Part shown: positions 54,701 to 63,893 of the stretch, one piece after another | Numbering within the stretch: position 1 is the stretch's first letter | Layout: every line of letters starts with the position of its first letter | Source of the DNA: Igneacidithiobacillus copahuensis | GTDB lineage: Bacteria > Pseudomonadota > Gammaproteobacteria > Acidithiobacillales > Acidithiobacillaceae | Direction of reading: 5' to 3' | Assembly: GCF_018854015.1 (NCBI RefSeq) | Contig: NZ_JAAXYO010000039.1 | Span: 62,001 to 126,000, forward strand | DNA length: 64,000 bases | Translations under genes and position numbers: made by a program | The notes under the pieces: generated by a model | The model's input: the letters and a program-made list of their open reading frames with translations, nothing else | Databases searched by the model: none | What the model was told of the DNA's origin: nothing

Positions 54701-55370
54701 CCCAAAGGCGATGCAGCAGGGTCGCGGGTTCCTCTCCGGGGATAAACCCTTCGCTTTTATCGAGGTATTCCTGCAACACTCCAAGAAATTTCTCGGGATC
54801 GAGGAGGTCCTTCCCGCAACGCCTTAGTTCCTGCATCTCGGGGTAGGGCAAGGGATGCAGAAAGAGACGCAGATAATCCTGCAGCAGTTCGCCATGTCGC
54901 GTCTGAGCGTCGGTCAACACCTGCAGCGCAAAATCATTGCCCATGGCAAAGGCGTATTCTTGCAGGACCCGTTGTGCCCAGGCATGGATGGTGTAAATGG
55001 CAGCCTGGTCCATCCCTTCCGCGGCGCCATCGAGAAGGCGGGCCAGGCTCGGCCAGGCTTCTCGCGGATAACTCTCGCGCAGCGCCTGCAGGAATGCGTC
55101 GGCGTTGTCGCTCTGCCCGGCAAAGAATCCTGCGGCCTCGTGCAGGCGGCGGCGAATGCGGGCGCGTAATTCGAGGGTGGCGGCATTGGTGAAAGTCATC
55201 ACCAGAATCTCTTCCGGCAGGAAGGGACGGGCACAGGCATGGCCCAGCACCAGGCGCAGGTAGAGGGCGGCAATGGTGTAGGTCTTGCCGGTGCCCGCGC
55301 TGGCCTCGATCAGGCGTCGTCCAGCATGCAACGGAAAGGAGAGAGGATCGAGGAGGTCGCCGCCGCTCAC
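51792..55370 (-). CDS. recB: Exodeoxyribonuclease V beta subunit RecB
   Basis: This 1192-residue UvrD-type 3'-5' helicase/nuclease repairs double-strand breaks with RecC and RecD. It has the motifs EASAGTGKTYTI (about 20-31), LVDEFQDTDPYQYAIL and ITIHKSKGLQYPIVFLP, and a C-terminal nuclease with FKGFIDLVF and YLIDYKSNFLG. GTG 55370 overlaps the recC stop (GTGA), supporting this start over the longer frame to 55448. Confidence 0.96.
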   Translation of the reverse strand: MSGGDLLDPLSFPLHAGRRLIEASAGTGKTYTIAALYLRLVLGHACARPFLPEEILVMTFTNAATLELRARIRRRLHEAAGFFAGQSDNADAFLQALRESYPREAWPSLARLLDGAAEGMDQAAIYTIHAWAQRVLQEYAFAMGNDFALQVLTDAQTRHGELLQDYLRLFLHPLPYPEMQELRRCGKDLLDPEKFLGVLQEYLDKSEGFIPGEEPATLLHRLWENATSELASLRERLAEQLDPLEDWLDELSASKQVDGKKFQSRYYRNWLAILRSWTAEQDLAAPSLTNSAWQRLSLAGMQEVARDNAQLCHPALLLIEELHTYKDTLERQREETRAALLTHALGWLDERKQQLQEQGQIDFQGILRQLRNALQGEAGKVLAEHLAKQYPWALVDEFQDTDPYQYAILDTIYGSAEAEGGLLLIGDPKQSIYRFRGGDLHTYLRAQQDCGAEIYRLGRNYRSSEQLVTALNAFFLTLEERHPQGVFGLRQGEENPVPYLPVEAAGRQEEFFWTEEETLALQFAVLAEDAAGNKGEYTDCMAAACAERIVALLLAGRSGQAGFRSVSGARALEPADLAVLVNSHTEADVLRAALRQRGVASVYLSEQQSVYESPEATDLERLLTACLAYDDEQAVGTALATSLLGLDWSELAALQHDDRLREERLLQFRHYAEIWRERGVLPMLLRLSQDFSLPARLLRGATADGERRLTNFLHLAELLQHAAQELQGEHAVLRFLAEQRQRQAGRDEETLLRLESDAGLVRVITIHKSKGLQYPIVFLPFLLNARSDSGKCLQISEEQGQRILRPADAAEQERAERERLQEDIRKLYVALTRAQFAVWVGIGRCADHQPSALAHLLLYGAEDGKGSPEQVAELFANVPEIGISRIALPDAPAILSPPLVQAPALRPRIARAQENDWWIASYSALQRGHHQPLERLAELWEEEQMEESIEPSTHLLFPPGAATGILLHDLLRWMAEQGFAAISRSPQILHEEILRRSQGQSWSRHAAELQNWLLQTLALPLALAEGETVRLQDLQEYQAEMEFWLPVQNIESQQIERIVNAHLLPDRARPDLDSRRLGGMFKGFIDLVFFWKDRYYLIDYKSNFLGLGPAAYHQQALRDALLAQRYDLQLGLYLVALRRLLRSRGWEDEPAGALALFLRGIAEGGSASILLQPEPGFYPALEPIFRASEVRP

Positions 55371-58300
55371 GTCTTGCCGTCTCCCTGCTTGCGTAGCTCC
55401 GCGCCACGTTCCACGGCCTCTTGCAGAGGCCGGAGAAACCGCCGGCAAAGCTCTGTCAGTTCCGCGGCGTCGTCTGCCAGCGGCGGCTGGGGCCAGACCC
55501 GTCGTACCTCTTCGTCCTTTTGCACGAGATCTGCATGTTGCCTGCGGACGGATTGGAGGTCGATCGGCCCCTCCGCGTCCTCTCGCCAGGCTGCGGCCAG
55601 CAGGGGTAACAGCAAGGGCAGCGGTCGCCGCCGCGCCTCCAGCGCGAGCTCGACGAGCTCCGCGAGATGTGCGCGCGCCCCGGCGGGGTCCATCGGCGCA
55701 AGAAGAATATCGCTATTGTCCCTGGCCAGCAGATGGGTACTGACGGTCCAGCCATCGGCATGCAACGCAAGATGCTCGATCCAGTACGGCCAGACCTTTG
55801 CCCATTCGATACCCTTGCCCCTACCGATCTTGCTGGCCGACCAACGCAGCAGGGCATGCGCACCTTCGGCACTGCGACGCAGACCGCCAACCTCCCCTAC
55901 CAGCTCTGTATCGGCGTGCTGCAGGCACAGGCCCTGGGGTGGAAGCGCTTCTGCATACTGTGCCGCCAGTGCGAGATAGCGCTGCAGAGACTGTTCCAGG
56001 TCGTGTGCCAATTCTTCACCAAGCAAGCGGCCAACGGCTCCGGCAGGCAGATCACCACGCCGCGACTGGCGCAACAACTGGCGCTGGAGGACCGCCATGG
56101 CGCCACCGGTATCCACTTCCACCTGCTGCACCGCCGCGATCAGCTCGCTGCGGATTTGCCATTGCTGCAGGGAATCCAGGGCGAAGGGCTCACAGTCCTC
56201 GGCGATTTGTTCATCGCTTTCGCGCAGACGGACACCCAGCCCCTGCTGCAAGAAATACCGCGCAGGTCTTTTTCCCAACTCCTGCAATTCGCGCAGGGTA
56301 AGATAGCGTCGCTCCGCGACCGGCAACACCGTTTCTGGCGCTGGCACGGAGTCAGACTCCCACCATTCCCGCGCAAAGGTGAAGTACGGGGTATTTTCGC
56401 CGAGATACTGCTGACTGAAGGCCTGCAGGGGATAGCTGGTCGTCAGTGCCGCCAGCAGGTCTTTGCCGTGAAACCCCTCACTACCTTGTTCCGCCCGCCA
56501 GACCCGTGCTAGGTGGTCACGCAGCTGCGCTACCAGAACGGAGGGCGGCTCCTCGCTATCGTCGCGCGGGCTGCGCCCCGACCAGAAGATCTGCAGCGCG
56601 TCGCGGGCGGACAATAAGGCTTCGAGAAAGAGATACCGATCATCCTCCCGCCGCGAGCGGTCGCCCGGGCGATAGTCACCGCGCAAGAGGTCGAATTCCG
56701 CCGGGGTTTGCCGCCGCGGGTACTCTTTCTCGTTCATCCCCAGCAGGTAGATCCGGCGGAAAGGGATGGCACGCATGGGCATCAGGGTGGCAAAGGTGAG
56801 ACCACCGGAAAAGAAGGCGGAGCCGCGCGTTGCCTTGACGACGATGGCGGCACGCCAGGCCTCGCCAACAATTTCAAGGGAGAGCGGCACCGTAAGGTCC
56901 GCTGCCGCGCAGTCTTCGACCCATGCCTGCAGGGCCCCCTGCGCCAGCAACAGTTCCTGCTCTTCCTCGCCTTCTGCCGCGAAAAAATCAGTCAGCAGTT
57001 CTTCCAGTTTGCCCTGCCAGATTTTCGGCGTGGCGGGGGTCTGCAGGCGCGTCTGCCACTGGGAAATGCTTGCCAACAACTCGATGAAAGGAGCGAGACG
57101 CGCTGCCGCATCCACCGGCAGATAACTGGGTTCCAGCTCAGCGCAGGCCTCGCCATGGGCCACGGCATAGCCGAGCAAGAGACGCTGCAGCGCAAACCAC
57201 CAGGTGTGCGCTCCCTGCCCTTCCCTTCCCAGACCCAGACTTTGCCGCTGGGTGTCATCCAGCCCCCAGCGGGCACCGGCGGTCTGCAGCCAGGAGCGCA
57301 GGAGGGGAACATCTTCGACGTCGATGCCAAAGCGCCGACGCAGGGCGGCGACCTCGAGCAGGTCCCAGAGCATGCTGGCGGGCAGTCGCGACTGCGGCAA
57401 CCCAAGCAGCAGGTCCAGGGCGTGGAGGAGCGAGTTTTGCTGTACGGCTGGGGCATCGACAATGTGGTAGGGCAAATGCCGCGGGTCCGAGCCCGGATAG
57501 CGGCCAAAGACCGCATCGATGCGCGCCGCATAGCTATCCAGTTCCGGTACCATGATCAGGATGTCACGGGGACGCAGGCTGGCGTCCAGGCGCAGGGCTT
57601 CGAGAATCTGATCCTGCAGGACCTCGAGTTCCCGTAAGGGACCATGTGCCACATGAAAACGCAGGGAATCGTCGTGAGCGAGATCGATGGGCGGCCACAG
57701 ATTGCGACTTTCCGATGCCGGGCGCAGGAAAAGGATGTCATCCTGCAACTGCTGCAGGAGGGTGCGCGTTGCGCCGGGCCGGAACAGTTCAATACGTTCG
57801 TCCATCACCTGCAACTGCAGCTCGCTGGCGGTCATTTCCAGGGCGGCAAGATAGTCTCTACCGGTCTTGCCCCAGGCAGCCAAGAGCGGATGTCCATGTT
57901 CGATCGCGACGTCGACGTCCACCACTTGGCGCGTCCGTTTGCGGCCGCGCGCTTCCTGGCGCAGCAGATCATGCCCGGTAACGATGTCCCCCCAATAATA
58001 GGAACACGGATCAAGCACCAGGATCAGTACCGGCAAATGCTCCGCCAGCGCTGCCAGGGCAAAGAGGGTCTGCTGTGGCAGAGAGGAGATGCCGAAGACG
58101 ACGAGACGCTGCGGCAATTCCGGCCAAGTTCCTGGCTCCGCCAAACGATGGACGAATCGTTGGTGGATCTGGCCGCGCGATTCTCCGGGGCTCGCAGCTG
58201 CCTGCAGATCGGCGAGCAGAGCGCGCCAGAGTTGCGCCTGCCAGCGCTGCTGAGCAGGCAGAGGACGCGCCCGACCATCAGGACCGGGCAAGCTGTCGCG

Positions 58301-58765
58301 GCCAGCCTCCCAGGCCACCAGCCAGTCGGCGCGATAGACCTGGTACTGATCGTAGAGATCTGCCACCCGTTCGGCCAACTGAAAGCGCCTTCGTCCTTCA
58401 GGATCCCTCTGCAAATAGCGATGCAGCGGTGCATACACGGGATCGTGCAGCTCTGCCAACAGGCGAAAAAGTCGCCAACGCAGCCGCTCCTTGTCGAACG
58501 GCGAAGCGTCTGGAACTGCATCGCGTCCCAGCACGGCGCGGTAGGCTCGCCACAGAAACTGCGCTGGCAACAGGAAATCCAGACCCGCGGCAATCCCCTC
58601 GGCGGCAAAGCCCAACTTCAGCCACTCCGCCACCCCATTACTTTGCACCAGGATCGTCTCGCGGCTGAGGGGCGACAGGGGATGCTGGCTACACCATTGC
58701 ACCAACAAGTCACGCAGATCCTCCGCGCGCTGACTATGGACGAGGGTGAGCTGAGGCGTTGCCAT
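55367..58765 (-). CDS. recC: Exodeoxyribonuclease V gamma subunit RecC
   Basis: This 1132-residue Chi-recognition subunit begins LTLVHSQRAEDLRDLLVQW, with FLLPAQFLWRAYRAVLG, PEL-type MVPELDSYAARIDAVFGRYPG and IYLLGMNEKEYPRR. These are characteristic of RecC, which keeps a dead helicase and nuclease fold. The gene is 1 nt after pgsA and overlaps recB. Chi specificity cannot be read from the sequence. Confidence 0.94.
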   Translation of the reverse strand: MATPQLTLVHSQRAEDLRDLLVQWCSQHPLSPLSRETILVQSNGVAEWLKLGFAAEGIAAGLDFLLPAQFLWRAYRAVLGRDAVPDASPFDKERLRWRLFRLLAELHDPVYAPLHRYLQRDPEGRRRFQLAERVADLYDQYQVYRADWLVAWEAGRDSLPGPDGRARPLPAQQRWQAQLWRALLADLQAAASPGESRGQIHQRFVHRLAEPGTWPELPQRLVVFGISSLPQQTLFALAALAEHLPVLILVLDPCSYYWGDIVTGHDLLRQEARGRKRTRQVVDVDVAIEHGHPLLAAWGKTGRDYLAALEMTASELQLQVMDERIELFRPGATRTLLQQLQDDILFLRPASESRNLWPPIDLAHDDSLRFHVAHGPLRELEVLQDQILEALRLDASLRPRDILIMVPELDSYAARIDAVFGRYPGSDPRHLPYHIVDAPAVQQNSLLHALDLLLGLPQSRLPASMLWDLLEVAALRRRFGIDVEDVPLLRSWLQTAGARWGLDDTQRQSLGLGREGQGAHTWWFALQRLLLGYAVAHGEACAELEPSYLPVDAAARLAPFIELLASISQWQTRLQTPATPKIWQGKLEELLTDFFAAEGEEEQELLLAQGALQAWVEDCAAADLTVPLSLEIVGEAWRAAIVVKATRGSAFFSGGLTFATLMPMRAIPFRRIYLLGMNEKEYPRRQTPAEFDLLRGDYRPGDRSRREDDRYLFLEALLSARDALQIFWSGRSPRDDSEEPPSVLVAQLRDHLARVWRAEQGSEGFHGKDLLAALTTSYPLQAFSQQYLGENTPYFTFAREWWESDSVPAPETVLPVAERRYLTLRELQELGKRPARYFLQQGLGVRLRESDEQIAEDCEPFALDSLQQWQIRSELIAAVQQVEVDTGGAMAVLQRQLLRQSRRGDLPAGAVGRLLGEELAHDLEQSLQRYLALAAQYAEALPPQGLCLQHADTELVGEVGGLRRSAEGAHALLRWSASKIGRGKGIEWAKVWPYWIEHLALHADGWTVSTHLLARDNSDILLAPMDPAGARAHLAELVELALEARRRPLPLLLPLLAAAWREDAEGPIDLQSVRRQHADLVQKDEEVRRVWPQPPLADDAAELTELCRRFLRPLQEAVERGAELRKQGDGKT

Positions 58766-58766
58766 G

Positions 58767-59348
58767 TTATGAGTCAGCGACCCGTTTACCCATCAGGCTC
58801 GGCCAGGCGGCACGCAGATATTCGATCATGCTCCATAAGGTCATCGCCGCCGCGAGCAGGAGCAGGGCTATGCCTATGTCGCGGGCGGCAATCCCCCAGG
58901 CCACCGGCCCGGCATACAACAGAAATACGATGGCAAGCATTTGCAAAGTCGCCTTGACCTTTCCCAGCCAGGATACGGAAACCTTCTTGCGCTCACCGAG
59001 CTCCGCCATCCACTCGCGCAACGCCGAGATGGTGATTTCCCGACCCACAATGATGCTGGTGAGGATGCCTGCAAGGATCGCCGGCATCTCGCCGCTGGCA
59101 CAAATCAGGATCAGGGCGGTGGCGACCATGAGCTTGTCGGCCACCGGATCGAGGAAGGTGCCAAAGGGCGAAACGCCGTTATAACGACGCGCGAGGTAGC
59201 CGTCCGCCCAGTCGGTGAGGGCGGCAAAAGCAAAAATGGCGGTCGCTCCGTAACTGCGCTCCGTGCCCCCCAGGAAAAACAGCAGGACAAAGACCGGGAT
59301 GAGCAACACCCGCAGCATCGTCAGAAAATTGGGCAACCGCGCCATCAT
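58767..59348 (-). CDS. pgsA: CDP-diacylglycerol-glycerol-3-phosphate phosphatidyltransferase
   Basis: This 193-residue integral enzyme makes phosphatidylglycerol phosphate. It has the CDP-alcohol phosphotransferase motif D-W-A-D-G-Y-L-A-R-R...G-T-F-L-D-P-V-A-D-K in the first third, and about five membrane helices. It overlaps uvrC by 4 nt (ATGA). uvrC-pgsA is a common proteobacterial pair. Confidence 0.96.
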   Translation of the reverse strand: MMARLPNFLTMLRVLLIPVFVLLFFLGGTERSYGATAIFAFAALTDWADGYLARRYNGVSPFGTFLDPVADKLMVATALILICASGEMPAILAGILTSIIVGREITISALREWMAELGERKKVSVSWLGKVKATLQMLAIVFLLYAGPVAWGIAARDIGIALLLLAAAMTLWSMIEYLRAAWPSLMGKRVADS

Positions 59349-61222
59349 GGCCGGGCCCCCGGATGGAAATGGTCATAGATCCGCTCGGCGAGTTCGCGGC
59401 GAATCCCTTCTACCCGCTGCAGGTCATCGACCCCCGCGTCGCGGATACCCCGCAATCCGCCAAAACGCCGCAACAAGGCGCCACGCCGTTTGGGCCCAAT
59501 ACCGTCGATCATATCGAGCTCCGACTCCTGGCGTGCCTTCGCCCGCCGCGCGCGATGGCCGGTAATGGCAAAACGATGCGCCTCATCACGAATCTCCTGA
59601 ATGACCAGGAGCGCGGGATCATCGGCGGCGAGCTGCCGGGGCGCCGACCACTGCGGTGCATGCAGCGACTCCAGACCGGGGCGCCGACTGGTACCCTTGG
59701 ACACGCCACAGAGCTGAACGCTGTCGATCCCCAGCTCGGCGAGCGCCGCCACAGCGCGCGCCAATTGTGCTGGTCCGCCATCGATGAAGACGATGTCGGG
59801 CAGGCTTTGGCCTTCGTCCTGCAGCCGCGCGTAGCGGCGCAGGACTGCCTGCTCCATGGCGGCATAGTCATCTCCCGGGGTGATCCCTTTGATGTTGAAA
59901 CGGCGATAGGCGTCCTTACGAGCGCCATCAGCATCGAAGACCACGCAGGAGGCCGTGGCCGCCTCGCCGCGGGTATGGCTGATATCGAAACACTCCAGAC
60001 GCTGTGGGAGTTCTTCCAGAGCAAAGAGCTCCTGCAGGAGCTGCATGCGCCGTTGCCCCTGGCCAGCCTGCTGCGCCCGGGCGCGCAGGGCGAGGCGCGC
60101 GTTGGTCTCCGCCATCTGCATCCAGCGCTTGCGCGGGCCCCGTTGCGGCTGATCGATGAGCACCTTGCGCCCGGCGAGCTCGCTCAGTGCCTCCTGCAAG
60201 ACGGCGGCGCCCCGCGGCGGCAGATTGAGCAGCAGATTGCCCGGGATTTCCCGATCGGCGTAGTACTGTCCGAGAAAGGCGGCCATCATTTCCGGCCCAC
60301 GCACGCCTTCGGCATGCCGAGGGAAGAGCGAGCGCCCCCCGAGCTGTCTGCCGTGACGCAAGAAGCTGAGATAGATGCACCACTGGCCATTTTCCTCGAC
60401 GGCGGCCAGCACATCAAAATCCCCACCGCCAGACTGGGCGACGTACTGCCGCTCCTGCATCTTCGACAGCGCAGCTACTTGATCCCGCAGGCGCGCTGCC
60501 TCTTCGAAGGCCAGATTTTCGGCGGCGGTCTGCATGCGCTGCTGCAAGCCCTGCAAAACCTCATCACTGCGCCCCTGCAGAAACTGCAATGTGGCCCTGA
60601 CATCCGCCGCGTAGTCCTCCTGACGGATATGCCCAACGCAAGGGCCACTGCAGCGGCGAATCTGATAGTGCAGACAGGCCCGGCTGCGGTTGCTGAAAAC
60701 GCTGTCCTCACAGGTACGCAGGCGAAAGGCCTTCTGCAGCAACACCATGCTCTCGCGTAGAGAGCTGACCGCGGGATAGGGACCAAAGTAGTGACCTTTG
60801 GCCCGCTGCGCACCGCGGTGAAAACCCATGCGCGGAAACGCAGTATGGGTCTCGATCAGCAGGTAGGGATAGCTCTTGTCGTCCCGCAGAAGGATGTTAT
60901 AGGGCGGATGGTGACGCTTGATGAGCTGCGCCTCGAGGACCAGGGCCTCGGTTTCGGTGTGGGTATGGATGACTTCCACCCGCTCTACCTGCTGCAGCAT
61001 GGCCTGGGTCTTGGGGCTGTGGCGATTCTTGTGGAAATAAGAACTGACCCGACGTTTGAGGTTCCGCGCCTTGCCCACATAGAGGATCTGTCCAGCGCCG
61101 GAAAACATTTGATAAATGCCGGGACCCGCACTCAGTTGGCGCAAAAAGTCTGCGAGGACGAAGGGTTGCTCCGCCTCCCGCAGCAGCGTGGCCTCTTCCG
61201 ACTCAGTCGGACTGGGTTTCAT
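59345..61222 (-). CDS. uvrC: Excinuclease ABC subunit C
   Basis: This 625-residue nucleotide excision repair nuclease has an N-terminal GIY-YIG domain (GPGIYQMFSGAGQILYVGKARNLKRRVSSYF in outline), a Cys-rich segment CLHYQIRRCSGPCVG, a UVR domain, the C-terminal RNase H-like domain (CFDISHTRGEAATAS) and two HhH motifs (IDGIGPKRRGALLRRFGGL). ATG 61222 overlaps the DUF971 gene by 20 nt. The frame extends to 61414 inside that gene. Confidence 0.96.
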   Translation of the reverse strand: MKPSPTESEEATLLREAEQPFVLADFLRQLSAGPGIYQMFSGAGQILYVGKARNLKRRVSSYFHKNRHSPKTQAMLQQVERVEVIHTHTETEALVLEAQLIKRHHPPYNILLRDDKSYPYLLIETHTAFPRMGFHRGAQRAKGHYFGPYPAVSSLRESMVLLQKAFRLRTCEDSVFSNRSRACLHYQIRRCSGPCVGHIRQEDYAADVRATLQFLQGRSDEVLQGLQQRMQTAAENLAFEEAARLRDQVAALSKMQERQYVAQSGGGDFDVLAAVEENGQWCIYLSFLRHGRQLGGRSLFPRHAEGVRGPEMMAAFLGQYYADREIPGNLLLNLPPRGAAVLQEALSELAGRKVLIDQPQRGPRKRWMQMAETNARLALRARAQQAGQGQRRMQLLQELFALEELPQRLECFDISHTRGEAATASCVVFDADGARKDAYRRFNIKGITPGDDYAAMEQAVLRRYARLQDEGQSLPDIVFIDGGPAQLARAVAALAELGIDSVQLCGVSKGTSRRPGLESLHAPQWSAPRQLAADDPALLVIQEIRDEAHRFAITGHRARRAKARQESELDMIDGIGPKRRGALLRRFGGLRGIRDAGVDDLQRVEGIRRELAERIYDHFHPGARP

Positions 61223-61511
61223 CGAGACGACGCAAGTAGTCCCAAGTGTAGATACCGGTTCCATGTCCATCACTGAAGTGTAGCTGCACGGCATAATTAC
61301 CGACAGGTTGGATATCCACGAGATTGACATCCTCTTTCCCGGTAATGACCTGCGCCTGATCTGGCGTATGCCCCTTACACTCGGCACAGGGGCACTCGAC
61401 ACGTAGGTGTTCAAAGGTCAGACGACTGGTGTGACCGTCGCCCCACTCAATCTCCATCACCTTGCTGAGCATGAGGGGACGAATTTCGATGGGCTGAGTA
61501 CGCGCTGACAT
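61203..61511 (-). CDS. DUF971 domain protein
   Basis: This 102-residue protein matches DUF971/gamma-butyrobetaine hydroxylase-like N-terminal domain proteins: VMEIEWGDGHTSRLTFEHLRVECPCAECKGH with Cys pair CPCAEC, and NYAVQLHFSDGHGTGIYTWDYLR (both in outline). Some relatives influence Fe-S cluster assembly. ATG 61511 is chosen. It is first in the uvrC-pgsA-recCBD operon and divergent from efp. Confidence 0.88.
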   Translation of the reverse strand: MSARTQPIEIRPLMLSKVMEIEWGDGHTSRLTFEHLRVECPCAECKGHTPDQAQVITGKEDVNLVDIQPVGNYAVQLHFSDGHGTGIYTWDYLRRLDETQSD

Positions 61512-61522
61512 GAGGGCCTCGC

Positions 61523-61551
61523 TGGTCAGAATAATGGCCCTAGGGTACAAT
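61523..61551 (+). promoter_or_regulatory. Promoter of efp
   Basis: TGGTCA (61523-61528), a 17-bp spacer and TACAAT (61546-61551). Start of transcription would be near 61558, giving a leader of about 30 nt with AGGA seven bases before the ATG. Confidence 0.5.
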
Positions 61552-61588
61552 CCGCGCCCAGCAAAGGGAATGCCTTACAGGACTGCAC

Positions 61589-62149
61589 ATGAAAATCTCC
61601 GCTTTCGATATCCGCCCCGGCAACATCCTCGAATACGAGAAGGGCCTGTGGCGCGTACTCAAGACTGACTTCGTCAAGCCCGGCAAGGGTGGCGCCTTTG
61701 TGCAGGCGGAGATGAAAAACATCGAGACCGGCACCAAGACCAACCAGCGCTTCCGCTCGGAAGAAAAGATGGAAAAGGCCGTGGTCGAACCGCGCAAGAT
61801 GCAGTACCTCTATAACGATGGTACTGGCTATGTTTTCATGGATAACGAAAGCTTCGAGCAGATGACCCTGAGCGAGGATCTGCTGGAAGGCCAAACTGGC
61901 TACCTGTTACCCAACACCGAGATCCAGGTCAACCTGCACAATGAGCGCCCGATTGGCGTCGAACTGCCTCCCGTCGTCATTTTAGAAGTGGTTGAAGCCG
62001 AGCCCGCCATCAAGGGGCAGACCGCCACTGGCTCCTACAAGCCAGCGCGCATGGAAACCGGCATCACCGTGCAGGTACCGCAGTTCGTCAACAATGGCGA
62101 AAAGATCCGCGTCAATACCGTGGACGGCACCTATATCGATCGCGCCTGA
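61589..62149 (+). CDS. efp: Elongation factor P
   Basis: This 186-residue translation factor relieves ribosome stalling at polyproline. The three-domain layout is intact. The loop PGKGGAFVQAEMKN carries Lys at the modification site (K34-type position), so lysylation by EpmA-like enzymes is possible; no epmAB is in the window. Single-gene unit. Confidence 0.97.
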   Translation: MKISAFDIRPGNILEYEKGLWRVLKTDFVKPGKGGAFVQAEMKNIETGTKTNQRFRSEEKMEKAVVEPRKMQYLYNDGTGYVFMDNESFEQMTLSEDLLEGQTGYLLPNTEIQVNLHNERPIGVELPPVVILEVVEAEPAIKGQTATGSYKPARMETGITVQVPQFVNNGEKIRVNTVDGTYIDRA

Positions 62150-62168
62150 ACGAGGCGGGGTCAGACAA

Positions 62169-62197
62169 CAAAAAGCCCGCCAATGGCGGGCTTTTTG
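62169..62197. terminator. Bidirectional terminator between efp and ftsB
   Basis: AAAAAGCCCGCC-aat-GGCGGGCTTTTT: seven-base GC stem flanked by A and T runs, so it works in both directions for the converging efp and ftsB. Confidence 0.9.
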
Positions 62198-62226
62198 CTT
62201 TCACGACTGCGGCTGCAGCAGGCGGC

Positions 62227-62571
62227 TTAGTTCGCCTTGGCAGGAATCACCCAGACAAAGACTTCGTTCTTGCCCACCAGGCCAAGGTTCCGCCGTGCGA
62301 GGCCGGCAACCGCACCAGAATCATTTTGCAGACTGAGGACTTCGGCGGCGAGCTTGTCGTTCCGTTTTTCCAGTCTCTGTGCATCGCTCTGGCGCTGTTC
62401 CACCTGCGCATGCAGTTGCGCTACCGACCACCAACTACCGGCGCCGAACCACAGGAAATACTGCAGGCCCAGCAGGACCGCCAGCAGGAGCCAATCGACA
62501 CGACTTAGCCCGCCGATGCGGGAAACCGCAGCGCGAGCCGAATCCAGAGAAGCATCCCAAACGACGGCCAT
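62227..62571 (-). CDS. ftsB: Cell division protein FtsB
   Basis: This 114-residue divisome protein has a short cytoplasmic part, one membrane helix (VDWLLLAVLLGLQYFLWFGAG, about 25-45), a coiled coil (HAQVEQRQSDAQRLEKRNDKLAAEVLSLQN in outline) and the C-terminal GLARRNLGLVGKNEVFVWV pattern. It is next to eno, as in most gammaproteobacteria. Confidence 0.92.
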   Translation of the reverse strand: MAVVWDASLDSARAAVSRIGGLSRVDWLLLAVLLGLQYFLWFGAGSWWSVAQLHAQVEQRQSDAQRLEKRNDKLAAEVLSLQNDSGAVAGLARRNLGLVGKNEVFVWVIPAKAN

Positions 62572-62612
62572 GACATCCTTTGCTACAAAAAGTTACTGAG
62601 TTGACTACAGTA

Positions 62613-63893
62613 TTAGTCCAGATTGTAAAAAGCTGCAAGGCCCGGGAAGCGTGCGGCATCGGCAAGTTCTTCTTCGATGCGCAGCAGGCGGTTGTATTTA
62701 GCCACCCGATCGGTGCGCGACAGGGAGCCCGTCTTGATCTGCCCACAACCAGTGGCCACCGCCAGATCCGCCAGCGTAGTGTCTTCGGTTTCACCGGACC
62801 GATGGGAGACGATGGCAGTGTAGCAGTGCGTCTTGGCCATTTCGATGGCCGCCAGGGTCTCGGTCAGGGTGCCGATCTGATTGAGCTTGATCAGGATACT
62901 GTTACCCACGCCGCGATCGATGCCCTCCCGCAGGATGCTGGTATTGGTGACGAAAATATCATCACCGACCAGCTGCAGGCGATCCCCCAAGCGGTCGGTG
63001 AGCTGCACCCAACCTTCCCAGTCGTTTTGATCCATACCATCTTCAATACTCAGGATGGGATAACGGTCGACCAAATCATTGAGGTAATCGACAAACTGGC
63101 CACTGTCCAGCGAGCGGCCTTCACTGCTCAGATGATAGTACCCGTCGCGGAAAAATTCGCTGGATGCCGCGTCCATACCCAGCCAGATATCCTCACCGGG
63201 GGTATATCCGGCCTGACTGATGGCCTCGACGAGCAGTTCCAGAGCCGCCTCGTTGGAGGGCAGGTTGGGGGCAAAGCCGCCCTCATCCCCGACGGTGGTC
63301 GCCAGGCCCCGACCATGCAGCACCGCCTTCAGCCGATGGAAGACCTCGACGCCCATCTGCAGGGCCTCAGAAAACGACTCCGCACCCGCGGGAATAAGCA
63401 TGAATTCCTGCATATCGATGGCATTGTCGGCATGGGCGCCGCCATTGATGACATTCATCATCGGTACCGGCAACTGGATCGGTCCCAGGCCTCCCATATA
63501 GCGATACAAGGGCAGTCCCAAGGAGCGCGCTGCGGCATGGGCGCAGGCGAGGGAGACGCTGAGGATCGCATTGGCACCCAGGCGCGATTTGTTGGCCGTG
63601 CCATCCAGGGCACAGAGCTCGGCATCGAGTTCCGCCTGATTCTCTACCTCCATGCCGAGAAGAAGATCCTGGATTTCGCCATTGACGTTCTCGACCGCCT
63701 TGCGCACCCCCTTGCCGCCAAAACGCTCGCCACCGTCACGCAGCTCGACGGCCTCGCGCTCGCCGGTGGAGGCGCCGCTCGGCACAATGGCACGACCCAT
63801 GGCACCATTTTCCAGGGTTACTTCGGCTTCGACAGTGGGATTGCCACGGGAATCGAGCACTTCTCGGGCATGGATCTGGACGATGGCGGTCAT
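62613..63893 (-). CDS. eno: Enolase
   Basis: This 426-residue glycolytic enzyme converts 2-phosphoglycerate to phosphoenolpyruvate. Typical motifs are AREVLDSRGNPTVE, VPSGASTGEREA, SIEDGMDQNDW and LIKLNQIGTLTETL. The start overlaps the kdsA stop (ATGA). kdsA-eno-ftsB is a conserved order. Confidence 0.98.
   Translation of the reverse strand: MTAIVQIHAREVLDSRGNPTVEAEVTLENGAMGRAIVPSGASTGEREAVELRDGGERFGGKGVRKAVENVNGEIQDLLLGMEVENQAELDAELCALDGTANKSRLGANAILSVSLACAHAAARSLGLPLYRYMGGLGPIQLPVPMMNVINGGAHADNAIDMQEFMLIPAGAESFSEALQMGVEVFHRLKAVLHGRGLATTVGDEGGFAPNLPSNEAALELLVEAISQAGYTPGEDIWLGMDAASSEFFRDGYYHLSSEGRSLDSGQFVDYLNDLVDRYPILSIEDGMDQNDWEGWVQLTDRLGDRLQLVGDDIFVTNTSILREGIDRGVGNSILIKLNQIGTLTETLAAIEMAKTHCYTAIVSHRSGETEDTTLADLAVATGCGQIKTGSLSRTDRVAKYNRLLRIEEELADAARFPGLAAFYNLD

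Noticed and set aside
57644..58957. 437-codon frame antisense to recC and pgsA
   Set aside because: It spans two real genes on the other strand and shows no domain.
59363..60760. 465-codon frame antisense to uvrC
   Set aside because: Shadow of uvrC without independent support.
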